Part shown: piece by piece, positions 47,001 through 58,910 of the stretch
How positions within the stretch are numbered: position 1 is the first letter of the stretch
Layout of the letters: each line of letters starts with the position of its first letter
Assembly (NCBI GenBank): GCA_036924285.1
Contig: JAYKYS010000065.1
Location: 1 to 64,000 of the forward strand
From: Asterella californica
Taxonomy: Eukaryota; Streptophyta; Marchantiopsida; Marchantiales; Aytoniaceae
Reading direction: 5' to 3'
DNA length: 64,000 bases
Translations under genes and position numbers: made by a program
The notes under the pieces: generated by a model
Told to the model about the DNA's origin: nothing
What the model saw: the letters and a program-made list of their open reading frames with translations, nothing else
Database searches by the model: none

Positions 47001-48526
47001 AAATTCTGGGGCTCGGTGAAATTGCTTCATTCAAGGTTTGGACCCTACATGTCCTCATCCTAAGCAGCACAGTCACTTTGTTGCATCGGCCTTCAAGAAG
47101 TGACTCATCAGGGACAATGTTTAGCCACGTTCAGCAACTGTGGGCATCAAGCCCTGAATGCCTCGCCTCATTGCTGCGTGACGCGTGTTCTTGGCATATC
47201 AAGTATGACTGAATGAATGGCCATGAATCAGGTTTTGATGTACCTGCAGGCACTGAAGAAGGTGCCTGGAGTCAACTCTTCATGGCATGGTGACTTCATT
47301 CGGCAGTACCACAACATTGACATCAGCATAGCTGTGCAGACCCCCAATGGCCTGATGGTTCCTGTGGTCAGAGATTCCTACTCCAAGGGCCTCACTGAGA
47401 TTGGGGCTGCTGTAAAAGCCCTTGCTGGCAAGGTAGTTCAACTTGTTTACCTCCTGGATTGTTTGTGCATCCTGCCCATTGAAACTGAAGCATGCTGCCC
47501 CGTTGACACTGAAATGGAACGCATGTAAGAGTCATTCCATGCTGAATGCTGTTGTTTGCTCTCACGCTTAACCTGTCTCAGCATCCTATCTGTACAAGGG
47601 ATCAGCAACTGTGTAGGGATGTCACAACACACCGCTGGCCGCCAGCACGTCCTACCCCCTGGCAGCCAGTTGCCTAAACCCTCAGATCCCAGACGCCATG
47701 CTGTTTTGAGCCTTTTTTTGCAAGCCTTACAAAACTGTGACTGTGCTCAGAGGAGGTGCTGATGCTGGATTGTGCTATGCTTTGGTCACACAAGTGCTTG
47801 GCAGTGTTGTCTTTTAAACAGTACATACAATCACTTCTTACAGTGATTGCAATATATGTTTTAGGCAAAGGAGGGCAAGCTGGGGCCTGAGGAGATGAGT
47901 GGTGGCACCTTCACCATCTCCAACCTTGGCATGTACAATGTAGACTCCTTTGCAGCTGTCATCAACCCACCACAGGTCTGCACTCTCCTCCAAAAGTTCC
48001 AAAGCATTGTCTTCCCTGCCTAGCTTGCAGCATAGCAACTCAACTGTGGCACCAACTACTTAAAACATCATTGACATATTCTCCTCTTTGAAATGCAGCA
48101 CAGAACTCAGGCATCTGTGTTGCTGCCGCACAAGCTTCACAGGACACAACTCGTAAACAGCATGACTGACCCTGATTGTACTGACTGTGCTGAAAAAGCT
48201 GCCTTGCAAACATAAACCACAATGTGAGCGGAAATGTTAATACACTTGTGTTGAGCTACAGCTATATTTCTCTGCAAATCTTGTGCATGATAGTGTGAGG
48301 CTTGGTGTACAGCGATGTGGAGCACATGTGTTTGCAGGTGGCAATCCTGGCAGTAGGTGGCAGCAGCAAGCGGGTGGTTGTGGGTAGTAATGGAGAGTTT
48401 GAGGAGGGAACCATGATGACTGTCACACTCAGCTGTGATCACAGAGTTGTGGATGGTGCAATGGGCGCACAATGGCTGCAAGCGTTTAGAGGATATGTCG
48501 AGGATCCTGTTAGCATGCTGTTATAA
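41024..48526 (+). CDS. Mitochondrial pyruvate dehydrogenase E2 (dihydrolipoamide acetyltransferase), two lipoyl domains; indels as given
   Basis: Exons: 41024-41155, 41302-41385, 41688-41765, 42121-42240, 42665-42897, 43509-43588, 44279-44392, 44899-45088, 45536-45728, 46360-46586, 47250-47432, 47865-47975 and 48338-48526, about 644 codons. The N-terminus [20 protein letters not shown] is a mitochondrial presequence. Lipoyl domain 1: [18 protein letters not shown]-type lysine as [21 protein letters not shown]. Lipoyl domain 2: [33 protein letters not shown] Lys/Gln/Pro linker leads to the E1/E3-binding domain ([14 protein letters not shown]...GSEGRIV), then the catalytic domain ([56 protein letters not shown] with catalytic His). 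It transfers acetyl from lipoyl to CoA in the matrix. Exons 5, 9 and 10 are off by one base, and exon 2 has a scrambled SPTMTQ motif with a TGA; without those indels the protein would be intact. Confidence 0.92.
44140..44215 (+). repeat. C-rich tract in PDH-E2 intron
   Basis: Nearly pure C with A, T and G interruptions (CCCCACCCACCCCCCCACC). Together with a G(17)-type run at 45334-45351 in a later intron and a GGT/GGC coding run at 42800-42840 (poly-Gly linker), it makes this gene rich in quadruplex or i-motif candidates. Confidence 0.75.
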
Positions 48527-48961
48527 TTACTGTTGTACTGCAGCTCTGACTGAAGACTGTCAGTGAGGTGCTCTATGGGGGGCGACTTACAGCTGTAGAT
48601 ATGCTAGTTTCTGCGGCGCTAGTTTAGCATAATTAGTGACAAGAAATCACGACTCATGCACACATTACTGTGTTACAGTACATGACAGTATTGAGTGGAG
48701 AGTGGCATATATACCCTGACCGCGTGGTTGGTGTGCAACCTTAACCCTAAACCCCTACATCCGCGGTACCAAACCCGACAATTCCTAACCCTCGGCTGCA
48801 CCGAACGCGGCAATTGTGAGGCAAATCTGGTCTCGGAGCCCCCGGGTGCAAGTTCAAACAGCCCAGGCTCCGCAACGTTTCAACGTTGCCGCGTATTATT
48901 GCCACGCGTTCTCTCGTGCCCATCGCTTGTCTTATAACAATGTCATGCGGGGCGCTTGAAG

Positions 48962-50409
48962 ATGCCAGTCATTGTAAGATTCTTGTTTGTGCTGCTGGCG
49001 TTGGTCCCTTTGGTGGCCTTCCTCTGGTGCATGGCAGAGACGTTCACGCGGAGATAGGGGCGAGCCTGTTACGATTATACCTATCATGGCCCTCTGTCGG
49101 TCGGGTCGCAACCCACGCCAGCTCTGTTGCACGTCCTGGTCAAAGCCAAAAGACAAGCCGACGGCAATTTCCTTCTGCGCACGGTGTCTTACATCGAGAG
49201 GGCTGACTATCGAGGTAACGTAGGCTTTCTTGCGGGAGCGAGTCCAACCAGGGGTGCGACCGCAAAGAGTTTAAACATGGCTGCGTACCTGTGCAGATGG
49301 CAAGACTTTTCGCCAATCCCAGACAAGCTGGAGATTTTCGTACAGCACCAAGATGCTAATGATGCATGGCAACCGACGCATCTGAGTCAGCTGGGAAACT
49401 TGCTAGCATACGGACCGTTCATACATGAAGCAAAGCTGCCCAGCAGCATGGCTTCAAAAGAGTTACGTTTGAGGGTCCTAGATTGGCCAGTCTTCTACAC
49501 GATCAACCTGCTGCACCTTGCAAGGCGAAGCTTTCGTGGACCTGCTTACAAAGCAGCTGGTGAACACAATAATGCTGTTGTGATTGGAGACGTTCAAATG
49601 CAAAACTTCAGTGCTGCTGCACAGTATCTGGCCACTCACATGCTTCACCACTTCAGCCTGGGCTTTGACCTATACTTGGGTCTATGTGAGGGGCTCAGCC
49701 TTAACAGATGCGCTTGTGGCAAACAGTGTCACAGCAAATTTGATGGCAGAGCAGAAGCTGCTTGTTGTGCCAATAGATCTTCTGCAAATTCCCTGGTATG
49801 ATGACGGCTCAAATTACCAAGACATGTTGGCACATGTGCACCAGAGGAAAGTGGCTGCTTATGACTCAGTAAAGCTTGTGGCGTATAACCATGCTGCCTT
49901 GATGCTTTGGGGAAGAACGATATCATTTGGCAGTTCTTGACATGGACGAGATGTGGTCATCCAGAGATGTGTCAACATCTGTCAACACTTGGTTTCAGCG
50001 TGATACCTGTTTTCCAGGCTCTGATGTTTTGCAAGCCAGCAGAGTAAACATGTTGTGTAGCGAGTGTCTAAAGAGTGGCATGTCAGAATTGCAATTTTTT
50101 CAGCAAAGTTGGAATGCGTCAAACCCAACTGAGGTGTTAAAGCATTTTAGCACTGTAGTTGGGTTTAACCGAGACCCCAAGTCTGTGTTTGATATTGATA
50201 AAGTAGGCCAAGTCTGGCTACACAGACCGTTTGTGCCTAGTTCTAGCAAGGTAGCTGAAGTTCAGATGTATCACAACGGCACAAAGCTTGCACAAGAGTG
50301 TGCCTTTGTTGTACATCTGCGCAACATGTTTGGCAGGCGTACAGATGACCTGTCTACTGCTTCTGGCCAGCCGTATTGGCTTGTACACCGTCATAGACTA
50401 GCAGAGTGA
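48962..50409 (+). CDS. GT92-like glycosyltransferase, type II membrane protein; indels as given
   Basis: ATG at 48962 starts a signal anchor, MPVIVRFLFVLLALVPLVAF, and the same frame meets a TAG at 49055, then continues open through LLHVLVKAKRQADGNFLLRT. The lumenal domain has YLATHMLHHFSLGFDLYL, then, in another frame, VYVRGSALTDALVANS and AEQKLLVVPIDLLQIPWYDD. Next is VKLVAYNHAAL, then a GKNDIIWQFL-DMDEM block whose DMDE is the likely metal-binding DxD. The C-terminal half (50 codons past 49927 to the stop at 50407) is a single clean frame, ending HRHRLAE. This order (helix HH..LGFD, Q/NHA, DxDE) resembles family GT92 (DUF23). At least three single-base indels near 49678, 49895 and 49939, plus the TAG, break the frame as written. 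Confidence 0.6.
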
Positions 50410-50858
50410 ATTGACTTTTGTTGCTCAAGGCTATGGCATATGCTTGATAGCTAGTTGTTCAAGCAACTTGTTCAAGCTCACGTGCTAACATGAAATATGC
50501 ACATAGTTTAGCCAGTCAGACTCAATGGCGCAGGCCTGAGAGAACTTTGTGAAGATGCAGCATTGGTAATCCGTATTCACTGCACGTTTGAGCCCGAAGT
50601 GGTGAACAAGGCAGTGGATAATTTAGTCTTTAGGATCGCCTCTGTAAACATGTATGGTCCCTGGCTTTCTTGCAACTGTCAGACCGTGCAGCTCGGTAGA
50701 AGTTTTGCTCTGCAGCCCAGCTAGCCTGCAAGGCTGCAGCGACCTCGGTCACCAGACCTTACACCAGAGACTAAAATTAGTGGTTTCAGAGCATGAGAAT
50801 CAGAACGATCACAATCATGCGAGGCACTCGAATGTGCCGTTTTGGAACCATAGTCATC

Positions 50859-51761
50859 ATGTCCGTCGATTTGGACATCTGGAAAATTGTAGCCGAGCAT
50901 TGCTGTCAGACACATGAACTTCGTACAGTCCGCAATGTTGCACGCGACCTGGCGTCGTTGCAGTCTCTCTGCAAAAGCTTAACAACTTGCGCGAGCTCTG
51001 CCTGGCCTGAGGCCGCTAAGTTGTGCCAAGAGCGATGGCAAGGCCACGACAAAGCAGAGTCACTCACGCTCACACAGCTCAAACAATCTCTGCCAGCTAA
51101 TTCTGTTGTGAGGAAAGAGGTGCTTCGGCAGGCAACAACCCTTGATCCAGCGCAGCTTGCAGTCTTCTTCCAGATACAAAGGACCAATCTGCCACAATCT
51201 TCACTCAGTTTGCCAAAGATAAATACTATCTGACCCAAATGACTTGAAGCCCCTAGTGCCCCAATTAAAGCGTAACCCATTCAGACCCTCTGCCCCACAG
51301 CGTTTGTACTAGAAACAGGTCAGGCAGAAGGGCAATTTTTGCATGTATATAAGCATGCAATCTGTGCTGTGAGTTGTGACTGTTTTACGTATGTTCATGC
51401 ATGTCCAGGATGTCATAGACCTTGCAGACAATAAGTATGGTGGTTTGGAAGCGTTTCAGCAAATTCAAAACAAGCGGCGATTAGCAAGGGCGAAAAGACG
51501 AGGGCCAACAAGGATGCAAAGTATGCAGCTTCAGACGAGGGCAAAGCAGAACAGGCTAGAATTGCAGCTGCCCCAGCCAGAGAGCAAGCTCTCCAAGCTA
51601 GCTTGGCAAAACATGGCTTGCAAGTTGAGCGCGGCTTCCGGCTGTACAAGGATTATCTTCGAAAGGATGTAGGAGACCCGGAACAGATTGCCGAGCAGGC
51701 TGCTCACCTGAAGTGGCTATTCAACAACACTGATGTTAAGGATGAGAATGACACTGAGTGA
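50859..51761 (+). CDS. Conserved protein of unknown function (KYGG helix type)
   Basis: First exon from ATG 50859, MSVDLDIWKIVAEHCCQTHE, contains an F-box-like helical start (DLASLQSLCKSLTTCAS). A second exon begins after CCAG at 51410 with DVIDLADNKYGGLEAFQQIQ and NKRRLARA. It then changes frame near 51491 to KTRANKDAKYAAS, continues through LAKHGLQVERGFRLYKDYLR and IAEQAAHLKWLFNN, and stops at 51759-51761. The KYGG helix followed by an Arg/Lys/Ala-rich coiled region and a KxGLQ...C/Y..Y.. tail recalls green-plant proteins that pair an F-box-like start with an XPA-C-like segment. I do not know the function. The first exon's 3' end is uncertain. Confidence 0.5.
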
Positions 51762-52496
51762 GTACCTGCTAACTCACAAAATGTTTATACATGCATCTGG
51801 CTGAAACTAGGAGCAATTACGCATGCACTGGGAGTCACTTGGCAGCTGGCATCATCAAGCACTCCCAGGAAAATTTGCATGGCTACTTTTGCTACGTATG
51901 TGGAGCGCAGAGCCTCAATGCAGTTGCTCAAGATGTGGTATTTGTCGTATAACTTGGGCAGCTTGTTGTAACGTGGCAAAAGCAAGATGCAGGTGGAGGT
52001 ACACAGTATAGACAGGCCAACCAACATATAAGCAAACATCATACTGAGCAAAAACAGTACATGCAAGATGTTCCATCTGCGTATTCATGCAGGAATGGGA
52101 GACAGATGGAGTCAGTCCCTTTGATCCTTACTGGCATGGTGTGGGTTGGGGGAGGAGCAGGCATATGAGCCAGAGCCGCTTGATTTGGATGACATGAACA
52201 AGGCTTCAAGCACAGCAAGGCAGATGGCCATGGAACACTGGTAGCAAGGAGCATTGTGCCAGCCCAGCAGATTTGCATGGGGTGCCAGCTGGTTTACTTC
52301 GGATGGTTATTCGTTGATTGTTTTTCTTTACTTCTTGGAAGCATGCTTGTTATTACTAATAGCCTGGTTTAGCAATGTTGCAAGCGCGTACACACACCTA
52401 TGGCTTGCCAACCGTTGCATGGCTGATTCATCCCTGGTTAGCCAACTGTTGCATGACAAAGTCACAACCGTACGTAAATCAAGGAAAGTCAAATAA
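51762..52496. other. Interval without a recognised gene
   Basis: A minus-strand ORF at 51785-52066 encodes a hydrophobic helix near its start (LFLLSMMFAYMLVGLSILC) but nothing recognisable after it. The duplicated phrase GGCTTGCCAACCGTTGCATGGCT / GGTTAGCCAACTGTTGCATGAC at 52402-52456 is a short direct repeat just left of the mobile-element-like block. Confidence 0.35.
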
Positions 52497-53745
52497 TAAT
52501 TGAGGTCGGCACCTGCTATAATTAATATGATGTGACTAGAAAGGTCGGCTCAATATCCAAATATTATTAATGAGGGTCGGCCATTTTGGCAATTTACTTC
52601 TGACTTTAACCATGGTCGTGTACGTATACGCTACCAAAACGAAGGTCTTTCTGAAGTGGTCTGAAGTCTGCTGAAATCGGGCCCTTTTAAGACAGGGTCT
52701 GAAGTTGTCTGATCGGGACCATTTAAGACAGGGTCTTGAAGTTGTCTCAAGTGCAAATCTCTCGAACAGGTCAAATCTAGTTTGCATCAGACAGGTCTGA
52801 TGTATTCTGAACCTTTCTGATCGGGACCATTTCAGACAATTCTGAAGTGCAGTCTGACCTATCTCAATTCAGATATGTCTGAAGCAAGCTAGTGACACCT
52901 TAAGCTACCTGATCAGGCTTGTCAGGCAAACATTGCCTAACAAGACATGCTAGCTGACTATACCAAGCCTAAGAGCACCGCATACACCTAAACACACTCA
53001 AACAGCATGCGCATTATTATGCAGTGCCATGTGGTGAACAGAAATCATACCATCACTGCACACATCCTGTGCACATGTGGCATGTGCATACACCAAGTGC
53101 TGCTGCTGCTTTCTACAAAAAAAAATGCTTGGCATTTTGATAGCAATTTACAAACTACATCACTAAGCAACACACTGCCAAACATATGAAGAGGAAGCTG
53201 CAGAGCCTACTGTCAAAGCACAATGATCCTTGACAAAAAGACCAAACACATTGAGCTTAATGCTGGACATTCTCCAGTAAGCATATGCCAATTGCAAGCA
53301 CACACTAATTGGTAGTACACCATGCCTGCACCTGGCAAGTACCGCATGACTGCTGAAACGTTCATCAAACAAGATGTGGTGGCCGTGCTCCTGTCCAAAG
53401 CCACCAACCACATGCCTGCTCATGGACTGACAGAGGGGTCGCTGGAGTAATGTGTGGCATTGTCATCTACGTCCAGCTCAGACTCACTGCTTTCAGCCTC
53501 AGCCTGCAGACAAGCATTCTACAGAAGTTGCAAACTTAGAGTGGAAAGTGATGACTGCATGAAGACATGTAGAAAGCTGTTGTTGAGATTCTTTCCATTG
53601 ATTGAATGATTACAGCATGTACATTACAAAATGGTGGCATTGCAACACCAGAAATGCAGGTAAAACATATGTGCATCAGTGGGATGGCAGACAAATGCAA
53701 CACAAAAAGTGTGACCTGCAACAATTCTGATTTGAACACCTACCT

Positions 53746-54450
53746 CTAAAAGCTTGATCGTTCTTGCTCTGCAGCATCAACTAGAATGCCTAGCCCACTC
53801 TCCTCAGGCCCTTTTGCCGCTGGCCTACTCCTTGCTGACTGCCTTGTTTGGCGCTTGCTAGTGCCGCGTCCTGGAGGACACACCCGCCTGATCTGACCGC
53901 CCTCCTTTGTTTGCAATGCTTGCTTGCCAGAAGAGGCTTTGCGTTTGGATCCCTTCTGTTTGACCGCTCTGGGCAGAACATCAGGCCTGGCTGGCTTATG
54001 AGGCTTCAGCCGCCCAGAGGTCACCGGGGCGTGCTGCATCCGCTGTAGAACCTACAAAGACACATGCAGACATGTCATAGCAAGAGATCAGCATTCCAAG
54101 TGCAATGCAAGATCATCTGTCCACTCCTGCACGTGCAGGCAAGCAACTGGCAACATGTGTTGTCAATGGCAGTCGTTTGAAGGATAAAGTTGTGGCAAGG
54201 CGTACACACTAGGGATATGCAATGATGGCAAATGTGCAAGTAGGTATGCACGCATATCAACATAGCTGATCCACTGGAGCTGGCATGGAGATAAGAGAAT
54301 GCTTACTGCCTCATCTTCTGCTGCCCGCAGTGTGTCTGCAGGCTTGGAATGGGGAGGTGGCATCTGCTGGTTGCTGATGCTGGGTATGTCTGAATCCCCT
54401 ACCTGCATGTGCTTCACGTTGTCACCCCAAGCATTAGATTGTGTAGCCAT
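53746..54450 (-). CDS. Basic nuclear-type protein, 149 aa (within the element)
   Basis: Two exons: 54450-54307 (MATQSNAWGDNVKHMQVGDS...) and 54051-53746, joined in phase 0 at good GT-AG sites. The first part is polar with PPPHSKPAD. The second is very basic and probably disordered: LKPHKPARPDVLPRAVKQKG, SKRKASSGKQ, GTSKRQTRQSARSRPAAKG, ending GILVDAAEQERSSF. Bipartite nuclear-localisation-like clusters are obvious. It may be the C-terminus of a longer minus-strand gene extending through the ORFs at 54931-57900. I do not recognise it. Confidence 0.4.
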
Positions 54451-54930
54451 CTGGCAGGCACATGCAGTAACAACATCACGCATCAAATGTACGGCTGTGA
54501 TGTTAAATGCACCAAGTGTTTGGAGTGTGGTTGCAAGCCACGTGCTTGGAATTTGAAGAAGAATACAAGAACAGTGGTGCATTACTATGTACAGCGCAAT
54601 AGGCAATGTGGAGAACAACTTGTGCCAGGAGATGATACATTGTGCATCACCAACAGCAACCACTAGTTGTGGTCCCACAGTGCTTCAGTTTGTATCATGT
54701 AGATGTGACTCAAAGACAAAAAAATGACAAGCAATGCTAGGCTTTGGTAGGTCATGCATCAACAGATCTCAAAACACTGTATGATGCGTTTGTCTGAAGA
54801 TGTTGAGCAATGGAGGCTTGGCAACTGTATATAGGATCAGTCTCACAGATGCAGCTTACGTACCTGCTTTGGGCTCAACCTCCATCACCATGGTCTTGAG
54901 GCACCCTGCCTGTATGATGCGTGGGAAGGT

Positions 54931-57900
54931 TCAAACATGAACCCTGTGGCTTTGTGCTCTTTTGCACCCAATCATCATAAACCTTTTATGAAATGGGTTA
55001 GCAGCAGCAATAGAGCACAAAGCCAGAGGGTTCATGTCTTCATCAGACAAGAATGGCTCAACTGCCCTGTCAGGATCTGCAGCGTATTTTTGTATCCTTG
55101 ACAGTTTCTGTCGCCCGCTGTTATTGAAAGCAATGGTGGCCATGCCCTGCAGGCTATCCGCAACTCGTTGACTGGAAACGGGGGTGGCTGCCATGCTTGT
55201 TGCACCTGCACGCACACAAAAGAATTGCATCCCCAATGCCTGGCTTGGAGAGAAAATCACCTGGCTTGCAAGCACGTGCAGGTGCTGCTGAGCCAATTCA
55301 CAAAAGAGATGTTGTACAGAATGTTTGGTGGTGCAAACTGCTTGGTGGCGCTTGGAAGGGCGCTTGTCATCTTGATCCAGCATGGGCTTGAAGGGGATGG
55401 CGGAGGAAGGGCCAGCGTGGGGTTGAGTTTGGGTGGGGGGGGGGGGACCATATGTCAGTTGTGAAGTGAATGATTTATCTACAATCCGCCTCCTGCACAT
55501 TGCTTTTTCTGACAATGCAACACAAGGATATTACAAAGACGCCATAAACAAACCTGCTGTCCCCCACCTGGCACCCCTTTTGGGGCTGCAAGGTCCTACG
55601 GTCACAGTGGCAATCATTCTGCAAAAGCATACCTTGTCAGTGGCATGTGTCAGATTAGGGTTAGACAGCTCAGAGCCGCGATGCCAAACTATATGGGCGG
55701 ATGCAGCTGAGACATGTCAATACCTGTAGCTGTGAGCCTAGTGCCTTCAATCCTGCTAGTGTCGAGAGCATCATGTGCCAACCTATCAACAGTGGTCTTC
55801 ATGGCAGCCCAGGCGTCTGCATCAAAACAGTGGTGTTTGTGCATTGACTGCAGCACAGCAAAGTGCCCTAGTCTGTGCTTATGCAGATCAAGAAATGTAA
55901 TCTACAAGGGGCATCTGCTATTGCTGGGCCTTGGTTCCAGGCTGTCCAGGCTGTTGCATCGTAGTCATCGCTGAGCACAGTTCTCAAGACCTGTTCCAGC
56001 CTTGCTTGTTGTTCCGCTGTACGCATCCCGCCGGCCGGCTTCTGAGGGACACCAGTTGATGCGCCTGCGATATGTGAGCTTGTTGGGAAGCTATCACAAC
56101 AAACTTGGAATACGAACCCCCCCCCCCCCCCCTTCTCTTCCACGTACACCCCTGGAGCTTGATTGAGGTGCTTACCTGCCTTTGCAACAATGTGTTTGCA
56201 CAATGAGTGTGCGCATTTTGCATACAATCACAGTGAGTGCAATCGTGGGAGGGTGAAAGTGGAGACAGGGGAGGTGGGTTTGAAGAGGGGGGGGGGAGTC
56301 AGGGGGTTGGATGGTGATAGTGGCGGGTGGGGTAGGGGGATTGGGGGGGGGGGGAGGACAAAAGGGAGAACAGCAGCTTGATATGATGGTGGCTTGCTGA
56401 AGATCATAAGAGGGTCTGGTATCAAAACTCAGCGGAGTGGGGTCAGATGCTCCTCACCTTCTGGCTTCTTCACCTTGTATGATGCTTGCCCTAGACCTGT
56501 TGGCTGTGTAGTTGACTGTGTGAATTTTAACATCTGCATCTGCCACAGGAAACAATGATACTGTTTGCACATTGGCGCATGGCTGATAGTCGGCTATGCA
56601 TATACATCATGCAGTTATCCGAGATGCATAGCTTGTCTGAGGAAATCACATAGCTGCAGGGTTGTCATTAAGGGCATTAAGGGCTGCTTGTTACCTGCTT
56701 GCTTCTAGATGATGTCAAATCATGAGTAGGAAGCCGTGAAGCCTTGGCGCCGTGACTATTGTGACATCTGCACCTCCATGTGAGCTGCCTGTCACTCACA
56801 GTAGCTCACATAAGTTGCCTATAAGAATGCCCAATGCAGATGCGCGCGCGACAGGACAAGGACAGTATATAAGCAATGACTTTAGCAGTATCAGTAGCAA
56901 CATTAAGTATCTACTTGCACAGCTGCTTGCCTTTGTCCAACACTTCAGTGGCAGTGGTGCTTTGCAACATGCTTTCAAAGCTTTGATGACACCATTTCAC
57001 ATTCTGTATACATGTGTGTCGTGGTCAGAGGCAAAGTTGGGTCACTGGCTTGAGCAATGTGTTACAAGCCAACCTGACCGGGGCGCGAGCGATCACACTA
57101 TGTGCCCCTATGTAGGCACCACCACTATGCATGCCGGTGAGACAGTGTAAACAAAAGTCTGCTGCCTGGCAAGCTTCATACCTGGCTTGGGAGGGTTCAT
57201 CACCAGCTGCTTGAGGACCCCCTCCTTGAAAATGAAAGGACAGTTCCGTAGCAACCCAGACCCTTTCTTGACAGCATCCTCTTGTGCCATAAATTCTGGC
57301 CGAGTTATTGAGGTCCTCATCCCCCAAAAAGGGTTTCACGGTGTGGTGGATGTTACATGTTACTGAGTACAGGTGTTCCATCTTCGTCATGCCATGCTCG
57401 TTCAGTACATACAATCCCCACTCTTTTATGAACCCCATCCAAGCTGCACACAATAAAACGGGTGACACAGCACTTTGTGAATACTCTATCATCTCAGAAA
57501 TGCAGCGGAGTCTTGCATCACTGCTAGTCATTGCAAACATCAAGCCCATACAAGCAGGCTATGGTGCTGTCAGTCACAAGAGTCAGTGAGTGCATCAGCG
57601 CTCACCCTGAGCAGTCTTCGACTTCCTCTCAAATGACCTGAAGATCTGTGTTTCTCTCTGGTGACTGCAAAACACAGCTTGTGGAACCTGAGCAGGCTGC
57701 GCTTTGACGCTTGTGAGCACATTTGGCTACCTGTGACTCGATAACCTGGCAAAAATCTTTTGTCTGGCAGGGTGATGACTCTGCAAGACTCAATGCTGCC
57801 TCAGTAGGTTGACAGTTTACCTTCAAGCTCATCTGGTTTTCCTTTCCTTCACCGTCCTTTCTGAAGTTCTCCTTCCATTGTTGTGAGTCAGACTCTGCAT

Positions 57901-57990
57901 GCCGCACTGTCTTGGTTGAACCGTACCTTGTCAGCTGCCTCTTGAGTTGCTGCCACTTCTAGAGAATGTCACTTTTTTCTTCATGGCAAG
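54931..57990 (-). other. Minus-strand coding-like fragments of an unidentified element gene
   Basis: Open segments at 54931-55515, 57025-57549 and 57629-57990 look like exons of one gene reading right to left. Two of them hold related motifs, AVEPFLSDEDMNPLALCS (about 55030) and TVKPFLGDEDLNNSARIYG (about 57290), suggesting an internal duplication. The rightmost segment (QQWKENFRKDGEGKENQ) is a diverged, inverted copy of the + strand ORF at 58020-58388. Long G or C runs at 55435-55446, 56115-56131 and 56343-56354 lie between them. I cannot join the exons. Confidence 0.35.
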
Positions 57991-58400
57991 ATTCTGGTTG
58001 AGCAGGTGCCTACAAACCAATGGCGTTCACTTGCTGCTGCAGCGACAAGACCGGGCGGCTCAACCTGCTCAACCAGAATCAAGCCATGAAGAGAAGGCGA
58101 TGTTCTCTATCAGTGGCAGCAACTCAAGTGGCAGCTGACAAGGTACGGGCAAGCAAGACAATGCGGCGTGCAGAGTCTGAATCACAACAGTGGAAGGAAA
58201 ACTTTGGAAAGGACAGTCAAGGGAAGGAAAAACAGATCAGCTTGAAGGCAATTGTCAGCCTCTTGAAGCAGCATCGAGTCTTGCAGAGTCATCACCTGCA
58301 AGACAAAAGATTTCGCCAGCTTATCGAGTCACAGGTAGCCAAATGTTGCTCACAAGCGTCAAAGCTCAGCCTGTTCCAGGTTCCATAAGCTATGTTTTGC
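57660..58400. repeat. Outer inverted duplication, about 330-bp arms
   Basis: The + strand segment of about 58062-58390 codes for QQWKENFGKDSQGKEKQISL and IESQVAKC. Its diverged copy lies on the minus strand at about 57660-58006, coding QQWKENFRKDGEGKENQMSL and IESQVAKC. The inner ends share CACCTGCTCAACCAGAAT-type sequence around 57989-58006 and 58064-58079. By eye the arms are about 80-85% identical, so this duplication is older than the neighbouring one at 58520-58910. Confidence 0.7.
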
Positions 58401-58519
58401 AATCACCCTAGCTTCCCACTGCAGGAAGTCTCCAATGCAGAGTTTTCTTCTGAATCTGAGGCAGGCACAGGGGGCACCGCAACATCGCCTGTTGTTGGTA
58501 TTCCCAAGGTACAAGGTAC

Positions 58520-58910
58520 AATCTCAGCTATGTGCTCCTTGATATCAATTTGCCCTTCGCTTGTCTTCTCATACTGAATGAAGGTGGTGACGGCCTTCTT
58601 GTTCATCTTCAGCTTACTTGTCTGGATCGCCTCCATAAGGGCGCCTTTGTGAGCTCGCAGGGAAGTCTGCATGCCGCAAGCTGCCCCTAGTAACCCGCTG
58701 CAAGCTTTATTCAGTACGAGAAGACAAGCGAAGGGCAAACTGATATCAGCTTGCGGCATGCAGACTTCCCTACGAGCTCACAAAGGCGCCCTTATGGAGG
58801 CGATCCAGACAAGTAAGCTGAAGATGAACAAGAAGGCCGTCACCACCTTCATTCAGTACGAGAAGACAAGCGAAGGGCAAACTGATATCAAGGAGCACAT
58901 AGCTGAGATT
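58520..58910. repeat. Inner inverted repeat, about 162-bp near-perfect arms
   Basis: Arm 1 (58520-58682) is the reverse complement of arm 2 (58749-58910) with only a few differences, for example TTGCCC/GGGCAA context and ATACTG/CAGTAC. The 66-bp spacer itself ends with about 40 bp (58709-58748, TTCAGTACGAGAAGACAAGC and on) that repeats the interior of arm 2 (58851-58890) in direct orientation. Both arms encode GMQTSLRAHKGALMEAIQTS in opposite directions. A transcript across this would fold into a long hairpin. Confidence 0.9.

Noticed and set aside
48720..48755. Short CCCTAAACCCC match in front of the GT92-like gene, a possible interstitial telomere
   Set aside because: Only about one and a half units; expected by chance in 64 kb.
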